Positions 33,215-40,312 of a stretch of 40,312 bases of DNA are shown one piece after another (the stretch's first letter is position 1; each line of letters opens with the position of its first letter). The DNA comes from Treponema sp. Lineage in GTDB: Bacteria; Spirochaetota; Spirochaetia; Treponematales; Breznakiellaceae. Location of the stretch: assembly GCA_009780855.1 (NCBI GenBank), contig WQZG01000027.1, forward strand, positions 1-40,312. Reading direction: 5' to 3'. The translations under genes and the position numbers were made by a program. The notes under the pieces are model-generated. The model did not search any database, was not told where the DNA came from, and worked only from the letters and a program-made list of their open reading frames with translations.

Positions 33215-33631
33215 TTAATTAAAAATATTACGAATTTTTTCTTTACCGGGGAGGCGGTAAATGTTAAAATCCTTATCCAGGCTGATTATTTGCCGTATAT
33301 TGGTTTTTTCCGCTGTAATTACCAGGGTGGCGTCAGCCAGATCCATGGGTAAATTTGAATATTTATCGGTTAATTCCACTATACGGAGCATATCATTTTG
33401 GTTAATGTCGGCGATGATAACACCTTTATACATTATCCATTCGTAAAAATCCCGCTGGGCATTGGTACTAAAGTCCAGCATATGGGAAACTTTCGCCATT
33501 ACAGCAAGTGTACTTACAAAACGATACGGATTTTTTTTAAGGAATTCCATAACTTTTTTATGATGTTTTTCGCTGGCGTCAAACAGTGCGATAAGGGGCC
33601 CTGCGTCAATTAAAATGGAATTCGGCATCAT
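33215..33631 (-). CDS. vapC: PIN-domain toxin of a type II toxin-antitoxin pair
   Basis: A 138-residue PIN-fold ribonuclease-like protein. The first acidic residue is D9 in LIDAGPLIALFD, and the later acids are in MDLADATLV and ISLDKDF, followed by YRLPGK. At the position where most relatives have the second catalytic acid (VxAE), this reads VMAK, with Lys47, so activity may be reduced. Lys (AAA) differs from Glu (GAA) by one base. The start overlaps the antitoxin stop (ATGA), the usual coupled layout. The target RNA is not predictable. Confidence 0.8.
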   Translation of the reverse strand: MMPNSILIDAGPLIALFDASEKHHKKVMEFLKKNPYRFVSTLAVMAKVSHMLDFSTNAQRDFYEWIMYKGVIIADINQNDMLRIVELTDKYSNLPMDLADATLVITAEKTNIRQIISLDKDFNIYRLPGKEKIRNIFN

Positions 33632-33915
33632 GGCTTCCCGCAGCCGGCAGCGTTATCTGCCTGCATTTTACCGGAGATTTTCTTTTTTATCCGCTCTTTA
33701 TATGTTGTTGCGCGATCATTTTCTCCGGAACCGTATTTGCCAAAGTAACTTTCGCCGACAGTAAAAGAATCAATTCCATTTTCTTCCTGAGTATAATACA
33801 TCTCTATGGATTCCTTAATTATATCTGACTTAGTCCTGCCCTTTATCCGGGATAAAGCCAGGAGTTTATTACGGGTATCCGGGGGCAGTCTGGCAGTTGT
33901 TATTGAATTATTCAT
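33628..33915 (-). CDS. vapB: Ribbon-helix-helix antitoxin
   Basis: A 95-residue protein whose first half is a ribbon-helix-helix DNA-binding domain: ITTARLPPDTRNKLLALSRI as strand and first helix, then GRTKSDIIKESIEMYY as second helix. The charged tail (about 60-95) would wrap and block the toxin. It sits directly before the PIN toxin with a 4-base overlap and has a palindromic site overlapping its own promoter, consistent with autorepression. GAGG lies about 11 bases before the ATG, a slightly long spacing. Confidence 0.8.
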   Translation of the reverse strand: MNNSITTARLPPDTRNKLLALSRIKGRTKSDIIKESIEMYYTQEENGIDSFTVGESYFGKYGSGENDRATTYKERIKKKISGKMQADNAAGCGKP

Positions 33916-33927
33916 TCAGAACCTCGA

Positions 33928-33964
33928 TATTACAAAATGTAATACAAGATAAAGTAAAAGTCAA
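33928..33964 (-). promoter_or_regulatory. Toxin-antitoxin promoter with palindromic operator
   Basis: On the minus strand TTGACT (33959-33964), a 17-base spacer and TACATT (33936-33941) form a promoter. A perfect palindrome, TATTACA-AAA-TGTAATA (33928-33944), covers the -10. This is the expected binding site for the ribbon-helix-helix antitoxin. Confidence 0.6.
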
Positions 33965-33985
33965 CCATTTATAGGAAAAATATAG

Positions 33986-33991
33986 TATAAT
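33986..33991 (+). promoter_or_regulatory. -10 box of the GH42-like gene
   Basis: A perfect TATAAT lies 23 bases before the ATG at 34014, with AGGAGG at 34003-34008. The -35 region has no good match, so the promoter may be activator-dependent or weak. Confidence 0.45.
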
Positions 33992-34013
33992 CGAATAATA
34001 CCAGGAGGCAGGT

Positions 34014-35588
34014 ATGAAAAAATTCGAAGGCTTTACGGTAAAAGGGAAACCTTTTTTCCCGCTGGGAGCGCAGGCTCATAACTCCAGTTCCTACAGCCGG
34101 GAAATGTTCAAAGAATCATGCAGGGCCGCTGCTGCCCTTAACTGCAATACGGTGGAAGCGCCCATCTATTGGGAAAAAATCGAAAAACAGGAAGGACAAT
34201 TTGATTTTTCATCCATCGATTATATGCTGGAACTCTGCAGGGCGGACAGACTTAAACTTGTAATACTTTGGTTCGGGAGCTGGAAAAACGGAGATATAAG
34301 TTACGCGCCGGAGTGGGTAAAAAGAGACAAAAAAAGGTTTCAGAGGGTACTTAGGGCAGACGGAGTGCCTGCCGCCGATCTATCGGCACATTACAGGGAG
34401 AACCAGGAAGCCGACGCGAAAGCCTTTGCCGCTGTCTGCGCCTACCTAAAAAAAGCTGATCAGAGTTCGGAAACAGTTATTGCGATCCAGGTCGAGAACG
34501 AGCCCGGTTATCTCAAAACCGACAGGGATTTTTCTGAACTTGCCCTAGAAAACCAAAAGAACGCGGTCCCGGAAAAGCTGTTAAATTACCTGGTAAACCA
34601 CACCGAAGCCCCGGCCTACCGGGACTGGGAAAAGAACGGTGTTAAGCACGGCCTGCCCTGGTTTGAAACTTTTGGTTTTCACGGCTATGAATACTGCGAA
34701 GCCTGGTATCTGGCCAATTACATTGACGCGGTCGCGGCCTCCGGCAAGGCCCGGTACAACATACCGCTATATATAAATGTCTGGCTTAATAACGGCAGTC
34801 CCTGGGGAGTTCCCGGCATGGAATATCCGGGCGGCGGCGCTGTTGCCAGAGCCCTGCACATCTGGCTGGCCGCTGTTGATCACATAGACATTATCGCCCC
34901 GGATATTTACGAACAGAACTGTTACCGTTTTGAAAAAATCTGTGATATTTACAACACCGCCGACAACGCCCTTTTTATTCCGGAGTCATCCAGAAACATT
35001 ACAAGCGCCTGCAATATGTTTTACGCCATCGCAGCCGGGGCAGTCGGTTACGCGACCTTTGGTTCGGAAAGCTGTATCGACAATGAAGGCCGGGTACTGG
35101 ATTCGGCAATCCCGGTCAGGGACAGCAACGCCGCTGTAAAAAATATAATGCCGCTGCTTTTAAAACACAAAACCTCGGGAAAAATTTATCCGGTTGTCCC
35201 GCACACTGATCAAAACGATGAAGGTTTTGAGTTTGAAGAGTTTATCGGCAAGGTAGGTTACAGGGATACAGGCTTTAGTGATTACAGCACAAGAAGAGAA
35301 ATTACAACCGCGGAGAATATGACAGCCCGCGGTTTGATTATCGAAGACGGGCCGCGCTGCTTCTATCTTGCCGGCCGTTTTAACCTGCGCCTTGCGCCAA
35401 AGAAAAGTCCTGACGTCACGATTATTGCCAACAACATGCCATGCCCGGATTTTATTTCCATAGAAGAAGGAACCCTGGACGAAAACGGCAATTTTACCTG
35501 CCGCCGAATCCGCAACGGCGATGAAGCTTTCTTCGGCGGTTTCTGGGTAACGCCTGCGTGCGGGGTAGTCAGGGTAAAACTGCTTTAA
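34014..35588 (+). CDS. GH42/GH35-like beta-galactosidase family protein (DUF5597 type)
   Basis: A 524-residue clan-A glycosidase. It opens GFTVKGKPFFPLGAQAHNSSSYS, then the barrel with NTVEAPIYWEKIEKQEGQFDF. The acid/base is E163 in QVENEPG and the nucleophile is probably E324 in LFIPESSRN. The last 150 residues (DEGFEFEEFIGKVGYRD and GPRCFYLAG) match the beta domain found in the DUF5597 group. No signal peptide is seen, so it is cytoplasmic. It has its own -10 and a strong AGGAGG, and is divergent from the toxin-antitoxin pair. It is not part of the main glycan locus. Its stop shares bases with the stop of the convergent acyl-CoA synthetase. Confidence 0.8.
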   Translation: MKKFEGFTVKGKPFFPLGAQAHNSSSYSREMFKESCRAAAALNCNTVEAPIYWEKIEKQEGQFDFSSIDYMLELCRADRLKLVILWFGSWKNGDISYAPEWVKRDKKRFQRVLRADGVPAADLSAHYRENQEADAKAFAAVCAYLKKADQSSETVIAIQVENEPGYLKTDRDFSELALENQKNAVPEKLLNYLVNHTEAPAYRDWEKNGVKHGLPWFETFGFHGYEYCEAWYLANYIDAVAASGKARYNIPLYINVWLNNGSPWGVPGMEYPGGGAVARALHIWLAAVDHIDIIAPDIYEQNCYRFEKICDIYNTADNALFIPESSRNITSACNMFYAIAAGAVGYATFGSESCIDNEGRVLDSAIPVRDSNAAVKNIMPLLLKHKTSGKIYPVVPHTDQNDEGFEFEEFIGKVGYRDTGFSDYSTRREITTAENMTARGLIIEDGPRCFYLAGRFNLRLAPKKSPDVTIIANNMPCPDFISIEEGTLDENGNFTCRRIRNGDEAFFGGFWVTPACGVVRVKLL

Positions 35589-37306
35589 TTGCCGCTGGTT
35601 TCAGAATCCCTGATCTGCACCCGCCTGATCTTGCCGCTGATGGTCTTTGGGAGTTCGGTCACAAATTCCACAATACGCGGGTACTTGTAGGGCGCGGTTG
35701 TCTTTTTGACGTGGTTCTGGAGTTCCAGCTTTAACGCCTCGGAAGCCACCCAGCCTTTGGCAAGTACAACCGTTGCCTTGACTACAGAGCCGCGGTCCGG
35801 ATCCGGGGCGGCGGTAATCGCGCATTCCAGTACGGCCGGATGTTCCAGCATCGCGCTTTCAACTTCAAAAGGACCAATGCGGTAGCCGGCGCTCTTGATT
35901 ACATCGTCGGAGCGGCCCACAAACCAGTAGTAACCGTTTTCATCCTTCCAGGCAATATCGCCGGTATAATAGACATCGTCATGCCAGACGGATTTGGTCA
36001 GCGTTTCGGCCCGGTAATAACCGCCGAACATTCCGGCAGGCTTGCGCCTGTTTGTACGTACGACAATCTGGCCTTCCTCGCCCATCTTGCAGGAAGCCCC
36101 TTCCTCCGTAAGAAGATCAATGTCATAACCGGGAGACGGCTTTCCCATTGAGCCGGGATTTGGTTCCATCCACGGATAGGTGCACAGCGCGACCGTCAGT
36201 TCGGTCTGGCCGTATGCCTCGCGCAGTTTAAGTCCGGTGGTTTTTAAAAAGACATCGTAGATTTCCGGGTTGAGCGGTTCTCCGGCGACAGTGACAAACT
36301 TGAGTGCGGAGAAATCAAATTTTTTAAGGTCTTCCTTAATAAAGAACCTGTAAATTGTAGGCGGCGCGCAGAATGAAGTAACCTTGTGTCTGGTAATTAC
36401 TTCCAGCATCTCGTGCGGCACAAAACGATCGTAATCATATACAAAAACACCGCAGCCGCAAATCCACTGGCCGTAGATTTTTCCCCATGCGGCTTTTGCC
36501 CAGCCGGTATCGGCGACCGTTAGGTGCAGGCCGCCGTCTTCTTCCTGGTGCCAGTATTTGGCGGTCACGATATGCCCCAGCGGATACAGCCAGTCATGGC
36601 GCACCATCTTCGGCATCCCGGTCGTACCGGAAGTAAAATACAGGAGCATAATATCGTCATTGGAATTTACATTTGCCGGTCTTTGAAAATTATTGGAAGC
36701 CTTGGATGATACACTGTTAAAATCAGTCCATTGCCCGCTGTTCAGATGGCCTTCCACAGAACCTGAATTTTTGTTATGCACAGATCGTACAAAAGCTTTA
36801 TAACGCAGGGAGCAGATTCCGGCATCGTTTTTTCTGATTTTTGACTCAGCTTCGTCAACGCGGTTCATGAGTTCGGGATCGTCTACACAGACAATGGCCG
36901 CGACATCGGCGGCTTCACAGCGGTAAATAAGGTCTTTGGTTGTAAGCAGATGGGTCGCAGGAATTCCTATTGCGCCGATCTTGTGAAGGGCCAAAAGGAT
37001 GAACCAGTATTCATAACGCCGTTTGAGGATCAGCATTACCGGATCGCCTTTTTTAATTCCGGCGGCGGTTAGGGTATTGGCGGCCTGGTTTGAATACTGT
37101 TTTATTTGATTATAGGTAAACTGAGCTTCCGCTCCCTTCTCGTCGCACCAGACCATGGCGCGATCATTGCCGCATTTATCGGCCATAACATCCATTACAT
37201 CCCAGGCAAAATTAAAATTATGCGGGGTATTTATTTTAAAGTTTTCGTAAAAATCTTCATAGGAAATAAAATCCTGGCGGGACAAAAATTTATCAAGTAA
37301 GTTCAC
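35585..37306 (-). CDS. AMP-forming acyl-CoA synthetase
   Basis: A 573-residue ANL-superfamily ligase that activates a carboxylic acid to acyl-AMP and then acyl-CoA. The AMP-binding signature is YFTSGTTGMPKMV. YTGDIAWKDENGYYWFVGRSDD and KSAGYRIGPFEVE mark the hinge, and PKTISGKIRR carries the catalytic C-terminal Lys. It resembles medium-chain (ACSM-like) enzymes rather than acetyl-CoA synthetase, but the acid is not readable. The start is GTG at 37306 with AGGAG 6 bases upstream; the ATG two bases earlier runs straight into a stop. It lies 9 bases after an XRE-cupin regulator gene, which probably controls it in response to its acid or acyl-CoA. Confidence 0.87.
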   Translation of the reverse strand: MNLLDKFLSRQDFISYEDFYENFKINTPHNFNFAWDVMDVMADKCGNDRAMVWCDEKGAEAQFTYNQIKQYSNQAANTLTAAGIKKGDPVMLILKRRYEYWFILLALHKIGAIGIPATHLLTTKDLIYRCEAADVAAIVCVDDPELMNRVDEAESKIRKNDAGICSLRYKAFVRSVHNKNSGSVEGHLNSGQWTDFNSVSSKASNNFQRPANVNSNDDIMLLYFTSGTTGMPKMVRHDWLYPLGHIVTAKYWHQEEDGGLHLTVADTGWAKAAWGKIYGQWICGCGVFVYDYDRFVPHEMLEVITRHKVTSFCAPPTIYRFFIKEDLKKFDFSALKFVTVAGEPLNPEIYDVFLKTTGLKLREAYGQTELTVALCTYPWMEPNPGSMGKPSPGYDIDLLTEEGASCKMGEEGQIVVRTNRRKPAGMFGGYYRAETLTKSVWHDDVYYTGDIAWKDENGYYWFVGRSDDVIKSAGYRIGPFEVESAMLEHPAVLECAITAAPDPDRGSVVKATVVLAKGWVASEALKLELQNHVKKTTAPYKYPRIVEFVTELPKTISGKIRRVQIRDSETSGN

Positions 37307-37315
37307 ATTATACTC

Positions 37316-37885
37316 CTATAAAACTACAGCCAGAAAATGGGCAGGTTTGCCGTCAAGAGCCTTCATGCCGTGCTGCTCATTGGAATCGTAATAAATGCAG
37401 TCGCCGGGGTTCATTTCAACTTCATGGCCTCCGACCGAAACCAAAAGGCGTCCGTCAAGAACATAGTCAAATTCCTGTCCGGGATGTGTGTTGAGACTGA
37501 CCGGTTTGCCGCCGGTAGCCGCATCGGCTTCAACAAGGAAAGGCTCGGCTTTTTTTCCGTGGAAATTGTAGGCCAGGTTCCAGTAACCGTACATGGGCCT
37601 GCGGCTCACTACAGGCGCCTCGCCGGCGCGGGTTAAGCAGTATGTTTTAAGTTTTGATGTTTTGCCGGTAATAAGTTCCGCAAGATCAACTTTGAACTTC
37701 GCAGCAATAATAATAAGGGCCCCGACCGGAAAGTCTTTTTCACCGGTTTCCCATTGGTTGTATTCCGCCGGGTCAAAGCCAAGCTCCCTGGCCAGTGTTT
37801 CCCCGGAGATTTCCTCAATTTCCCGCAGCACTTTTACACGCTCAATTATTTCCAGCGCGGCCGCAGATCTTGATGTCTCTGACAT
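37316..37885 (-). CDS. XRE-family regulator with C-terminal cupin domain
   Basis: A 189-residue transcription factor. Residues about 12-70 are a helix-turn-helix of the XRE type (GETLARELGFDPAEYNQWETGEKDFP). Residues about 110-189 form a cupin barrel (HPGQEFDYVLDGRLLVSVGGHEVEMNPGD then YYDSNEQHGMKAL), with the likely metal or ligand site around H134, E138 and H176. Such proteins sense small ligands. AAGGAG lies 6 bases before the ATG. It is followed directly by an acyl-CoA synthetase gene, a pairing seen in other anaerobes, so acyl-compound sensing is a fair guess. Confidence 0.85.
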   Translation of the reverse strand: MSETSRSAAALEIIERVKVLREIEEISGETLARELGFDPAEYNQWETGEKDFPVGALIIIAAKFKVDLAELITGKTSKLKTYCLTRAGEAPVVSRRPMYGYWNLAYNFHGKKAEPFLVEADAATGGKPVSLNTHPGQEFDYVLDGRLLVSVGGHEVEMNPGDCIYYDSNEQHGMKALDGKPAHFLAVVL

Positions 37886-37921
37886 GGCAACTCCTTTTCG
37901 GTTTTATCAGTTTAATCTGTA

Positions 37922-37927
37922 ATTATA
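37922..37927 (-). promoter_or_regulatory. -10 box of the regulator/acyl-CoA synthetase operon
   Basis: A perfect TATAAT on the minus strand, 36 bases before the XRE-cupin ATG. The -35 at 17 bases is weak (TAGATT). It lies in the only gap (62 bases) of the leftward gene series, so the series probably splits here into two transcripts. Confidence 0.4.
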
Positions 37928-37947
37928 GATGCCGGGCCGAAAAAAAT

Positions 37948-38691
37948 CTACATCAGCTCATCAACGTTAATCATGGGATTGCGGTATCTGCGTCTTCCCT
38001 TTGTCTGCTTGTCGTACTGGATCACAGAGAGCGGGCAGTTGTTAATGCAGGCGACGCAGTGTTCGCAATGGTGCAGCCAGACAGGTTTTTCTTCCAGTTT
38101 TATGTTGGCAGCAGGACATACTTTGACGCAGACGCCGCATTTATTACACGAGTCCTCGGTAAAAAACTCAGCGTCCAGGGATTCGATGTTTTTATAAAGA
38201 TTGTCTGCAGAAAATTTAATTTTTTTGACAACTTGTTTCCCTGCGGCGATCTCTGCGGAAATGTTCTTTATTTTTACAGCGATCTTTTGCATTTTGGTTT
38301 TGGATTTTTGCGAATCCGCGGGATTATACATAATTACGTAATTTCCGTTTAAAAGAATCCCGCGGCCGTAATCCAGCCGCAGATTCTTTTTGGCCAACAG
38401 TGACTCAAGTTCATATACCGAACCTTGTCCAAGTGCGCCCATACTCACAATGGTAAAAATATAAGTTCCGCTTTTTATATCAAGCTTTTCAGCAAAGGAA
38501 CGTACGATGCGCGGTAAATTGCTGTAATATGAAGGGAAAACAAAACCAACTATGTCGCTGCTGCCGCCGACAGCTTCCGCCGGAACTCCTGATTTAATCG
38601 GATAAAGAACCGCTCCTTCCAGATTGTCCTTGAGACACTTGGCCAGATAAAGTGAATTTCCCGTTCCGGAAAACCAAAATATCGTTGTCAT
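37948..38691 (-). CDS. EFR1-type flavodoxin-ferredoxin fusion protein
   Basis: A 247-residue redox protein. Residues 1-160 are flavodoxin-like: IFWFSGTGNSLYLAK is the FMN phosphate loop, and GFVFPSYYSNLPRIV and VSMGALGQGS are the ring-binding loops. Residues about 180-230 carry two 4Fe-4S motifs, CNKCGVCVKVCP and CEHCVACINNCP. It is a predicted electron carrier of anaerobes, cytoplasmic, with no defined partner. The ATG at 38691 overlaps the stop of the ABC ATPase gene by one base (TGATG), so it is co-translated with the exporter genes, though no functional link is known. Confidence 0.87.
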   Translation of the reverse strand: MTTIFWFSGTGNSLYLAKCLKDNLEGAVLYPIKSGVPAEAVGGSSDIVGFVFPSYYSNLPRIVRSFAEKLDIKSGTYIFTIVSMGALGQGSVYELESLLAKKNLRLDYGRGILLNGNYVIMYNPADSQKSKTKMQKIAVKIKNISAEIAAGKQVVKKIKFSADNLYKNIESLDAEFFTEDSCNKCGVCVKVCPAANIKLEEKPVWLHHCEHCVACINNCPLSVIQYDKQTKGRRRYRNPMINVDELM

Positions 38692-39677
38692 CAAGCGCCT
38701 CCCAAAATCGCCGCGTTTATATTATCTCCGGTATTTTTCCATTTTTGGTATAAATTCGCAATACCTTCTTCAAGGGAAGTCTGGGTAAAATTTACATCGG
38801 TAATGTTTTCCAGCTGCGATAAATCACGCAGCAGTTTACCTGTATCCTCGTAGGTGATATCTTTTTTTGTTCTGTCTTTAAAAATTACAACAGCGCGCCT
38901 GACGCAGCCCAGTTCACTGCGCAGCGCTGTAAAGCCGCCGTCAAACGCAATCCTGCCGTTTGAAATAAGCAGAATGCGGCGGGTCATTTCTTCCAAATCG
39001 TCCATATCATGACTTGTAACAACAATGGTAACGCCTTCGGTAACGTTGAGCTGCTTGAGAAAGCCAATCATCTGCCGCTTCGCCAGAACATCAAGGCCCA
39101 GGGTAGGTTCATCCAGAAGGATAAGCTGCGGCCGGTGCAGGAGCATCATTCCAAGGTCGGCGCGCATGCGCTGGCCAAGGCTAAGTTCCCTGGCAAAGGT
39201 ATGGTAGAAGGGCCGGATGTCCAGTAAATCCAGAACCAGTTTTTCGGTCTTTAAAAAATCGGCGTCAGGAATATCCCAGACTTTCTGCTTCCAGCGGTAA
39301 CTGGACGACACCGGATGATCCCACCACAGCTCGGTCCGGTTGCCGAACAGAACACCGAGTTTACGCATCAGGGGTATGCGGTTTTTAAGGGGCAAAAATC
39401 CCAACACCGAAATCTGACCTTTGTTCTGTGCAAGCATACCGGCAAGCAGTTTGATTGTGGTGCTTTTGCCTGCGCCGTTGGGTCCGGCGTACGCGACAAA
39501 TTCACCCCGCTTAATGTTAAAAGAGACATCATCCAGCGCACGAATACTTTTTTTGCGCGGTTTGAACAGGTCTGTGAATGACTGGGCGCTCTGGCGCTGA
39601 ATAAATATTTTTTCTACACCGCAAAATTCAACTGCGGTGTCCGCCGGCCGTGTACCGGTTTGATCCGAATCTGACAT
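38691..39677 (-). CDS. ABC-2 type transporter ATP-binding protein
   Basis: A 328-residue ATPase subunit. Walker A is GPNGAGKST (65-73), the signature LSLGQ (165-169) and Walker B LILLDEP (185-191), followed by LGLD and the switch SHDMDDLEE. The Q-loop region reads FGNRTELWWDHP, with Asn where this branch usually has Gln. The roughly 40-residue N-terminal lead (QSFTDLFKPRKKSIRALDDV) and the C-terminal 100 residues fit the branch that pairs with ABC-2 family permeases of the pfam06182 kind. It overlaps the permease gene upstream by about 50 bases and EFR1 downstream by one. The transported substrate is unknown. Confidence 0.87.
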   Translation of the reverse strand: MSDSDQTGTRPADTAVEFCGVEKIFIQRQSAQSFTDLFKPRKKSIRALDDVSFNIKRGEFVAYAGPNGAGKSTTIKLLAGMLAQNKGQISVLGFLPLKNRIPLMRKLGVLFGNRTELWWDHPVSSSYRWKQKVWDIPDADFLKTEKLVLDLLDIRPFYHTFARELSLGQRMRADLGMMLLHRPQLILLDEPTLGLDVLAKRQMIGFLKQLNVTEGVTIVVTSHDMDDLEEMTRRILLISNGRIAFDGGFTALRSELGCVRRAVVIFKDRTKKDITYEDTGKLLRDLSQLENITDVNFTQTSLEEGIANLYQKWKNTGDNINAAILGGA

Positions 39678-40312
39678 AATAATTCAATCCTTTTCTGAAT
39701 GCGAAAACCGCCAGTACCCAAATAACAGCCGCGGCGGCCAGAGGGTACAATACAGGCAATCCAAGCGGCGCTTTTCCAAGCAGGGCGCACGCGGGAAACC
39801 AGCCCAGCAGTCCGGCCGGGACAATGGTGATCATTGTAAGCTGCACCGGCACAGGCATGCCTGACAGCGGGTAATTGGAAAGCACACCGGTCAAATCATC
39901 GATCACTGTGGAAGAAATTTCTTCAAGAGAAACTTGCCACTTAAAGGCCAGCGAGCTGAACAAATAGGAGAGGCCTACGATAATCGCGACGCTTGTAACA
40001 AGATAACCGGCGAATCCCAGGAACAATAAAAGGCTGATTACCTTCTTCATTCCGGCCAAAGCCCAGGCGGTAATCCCGAAACCGAACAGCAGATTTTGGC
40101 AGCCGGTGACCGGTATAAAACCTTCGGTAGCAAGCTGGACAGCGAAAGGCAGGGGCTGAATCATCATGTGATCTACCTGCCCCCTTCCTATGCGGCGGCT
40201 GATATGGCCGGTATTGCAGTTGGTAAAAAAAAGCTGGAAAAGACCTGTTACACAGGTAACATAGCCCAGCATAAAAAGAACGTCCCAGCGGTTCATTCCG
40301 CCGACTCCGTCA
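39628..40312 (-). CDS. ABC-2 family permease (5' end beyond the window)
   Basis: About 227 visible residues of an inner-membrane permease with at least four hydrophobic segments (for example ISLLLFLGFAGYLVTSVAIIVGLSYLF). The frame is open to the right edge (D-G-V-G-G before M-N-R-W-D-V-L-F). The text around MNRWDVLFMLGY matches an internal part of this 260-residue family, so the Met at 40296 is probably not the start. RRIGRGQVDHMMIQPLP is the conserved cytoplasmic loop. It ends inside the ATPase gene by a 50-base overlap. Confidence 0.75.
   Translation of the reverse strand, partial: DGVGGMNRWDVLFMLGYVTCVTGLFQLFFTNCNTGHISRRIGRGQVDHMMIQPLPFAVQLATEGFIPVTGCQNLLFGFGITAWALAGMKKVISLLLFLGFAGYLVTSVAIIVGLSYLFSSLAFKWQVSLEEISSTVIDDLTGVLSNYPLSGMPVPVQLTMITIVPAGLLGWFPACALLGKAPLGLPVLYPLAAAAVIWVLAVFAFRKGLNYYVRFGSNRYTAGGHRS

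Noticed and set aside
1..40312. tRNA, rRNA and known riboswitch genes
   Set aside because: I looked for clover-leaf arms, CCA ends and conserved riboswitch cores in the gaps and saw none; nearly all gaps are too short.

Overview
The window looks like a chromosomal segment of an anaerobic, fermentative spirochaete, probably Treponema-like. This is an inference from several things together: an LplABC-type sugar importer without its own ATPase, a topoisomerase IV pair flanked by coiled-coil genes, an EF-G paralogue, a HAMP-linked class III cyclase with a C-terminal helical tail, and roughly half GC content. No rRNA or tRNA gene fixes the species.

Left edge (1-211): the end of an insertion sequence, seen as three copies of a GGGGACATTTCTA-type repeat and the first codons of a leftward ORF that leaves the window. 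A TTGACA promoter follows, with a perfect GTTAACGTTAAC palindrome (LacI-family style) just after its -10.

Glycan locus (212-19646, all +): two permeases and a solute-binding protein, an internal hairpin terminator, then a GH78 rhamnosidase. A second promoter region with the same GTTAACGTTAAC operator precedes a tightly packed run: a GH127-like six-hairpin enzyme, a uroporphyrinogen-decarboxylase/MtaA-like protein, a truncated second URO-D-like protein, two Cys-type sulfatases, a second GH78, a 995-aa GH106-like enzyme and a GH172 (DUF2961) enzyme. None of these enzymes has a signal peptide. The simplest reading is import of sulfated, rhamnose- and furanose-containing oligosaccharides followed by desulfation and hydrolysis in the cytoplasm. 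The URO-D-like proteins are the least explained part and might handle methyl groups.

Middle (19676-29458): a SAM methyltransferase (-), a 66-aa orphan protein (+), a membrane adenylate cyclase (+) behind a leader with mutually exclusive hairpins, then a leftward operon of coiled-coil protein, parE, parC and a membrane-anchored coiled-coil repeat protein.

Right part (29501-40312): an EF-G paralogue (+), a purine-rich simple-repeat spacer, citrate synthase (-), a PIN/RHH toxin-antitoxin pair with a visible operator (-), and a GH42/GH35-like beta-galactosidase (+). A leftward series follows: an ABC-2 permease (cut by the window end), its ATPase, an EFR1-type flavodoxin-ferredoxin, an XRE-cupin regulator and an acyl-CoA synthetase.

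The best candidate for something undescribed is the glycan locus: sulfatases, rhamnosidases and corrinoid-type methyltransferase relatives under one operator. Next are the cyclase leader and the coiled-coil/topoisomerase IV operon.
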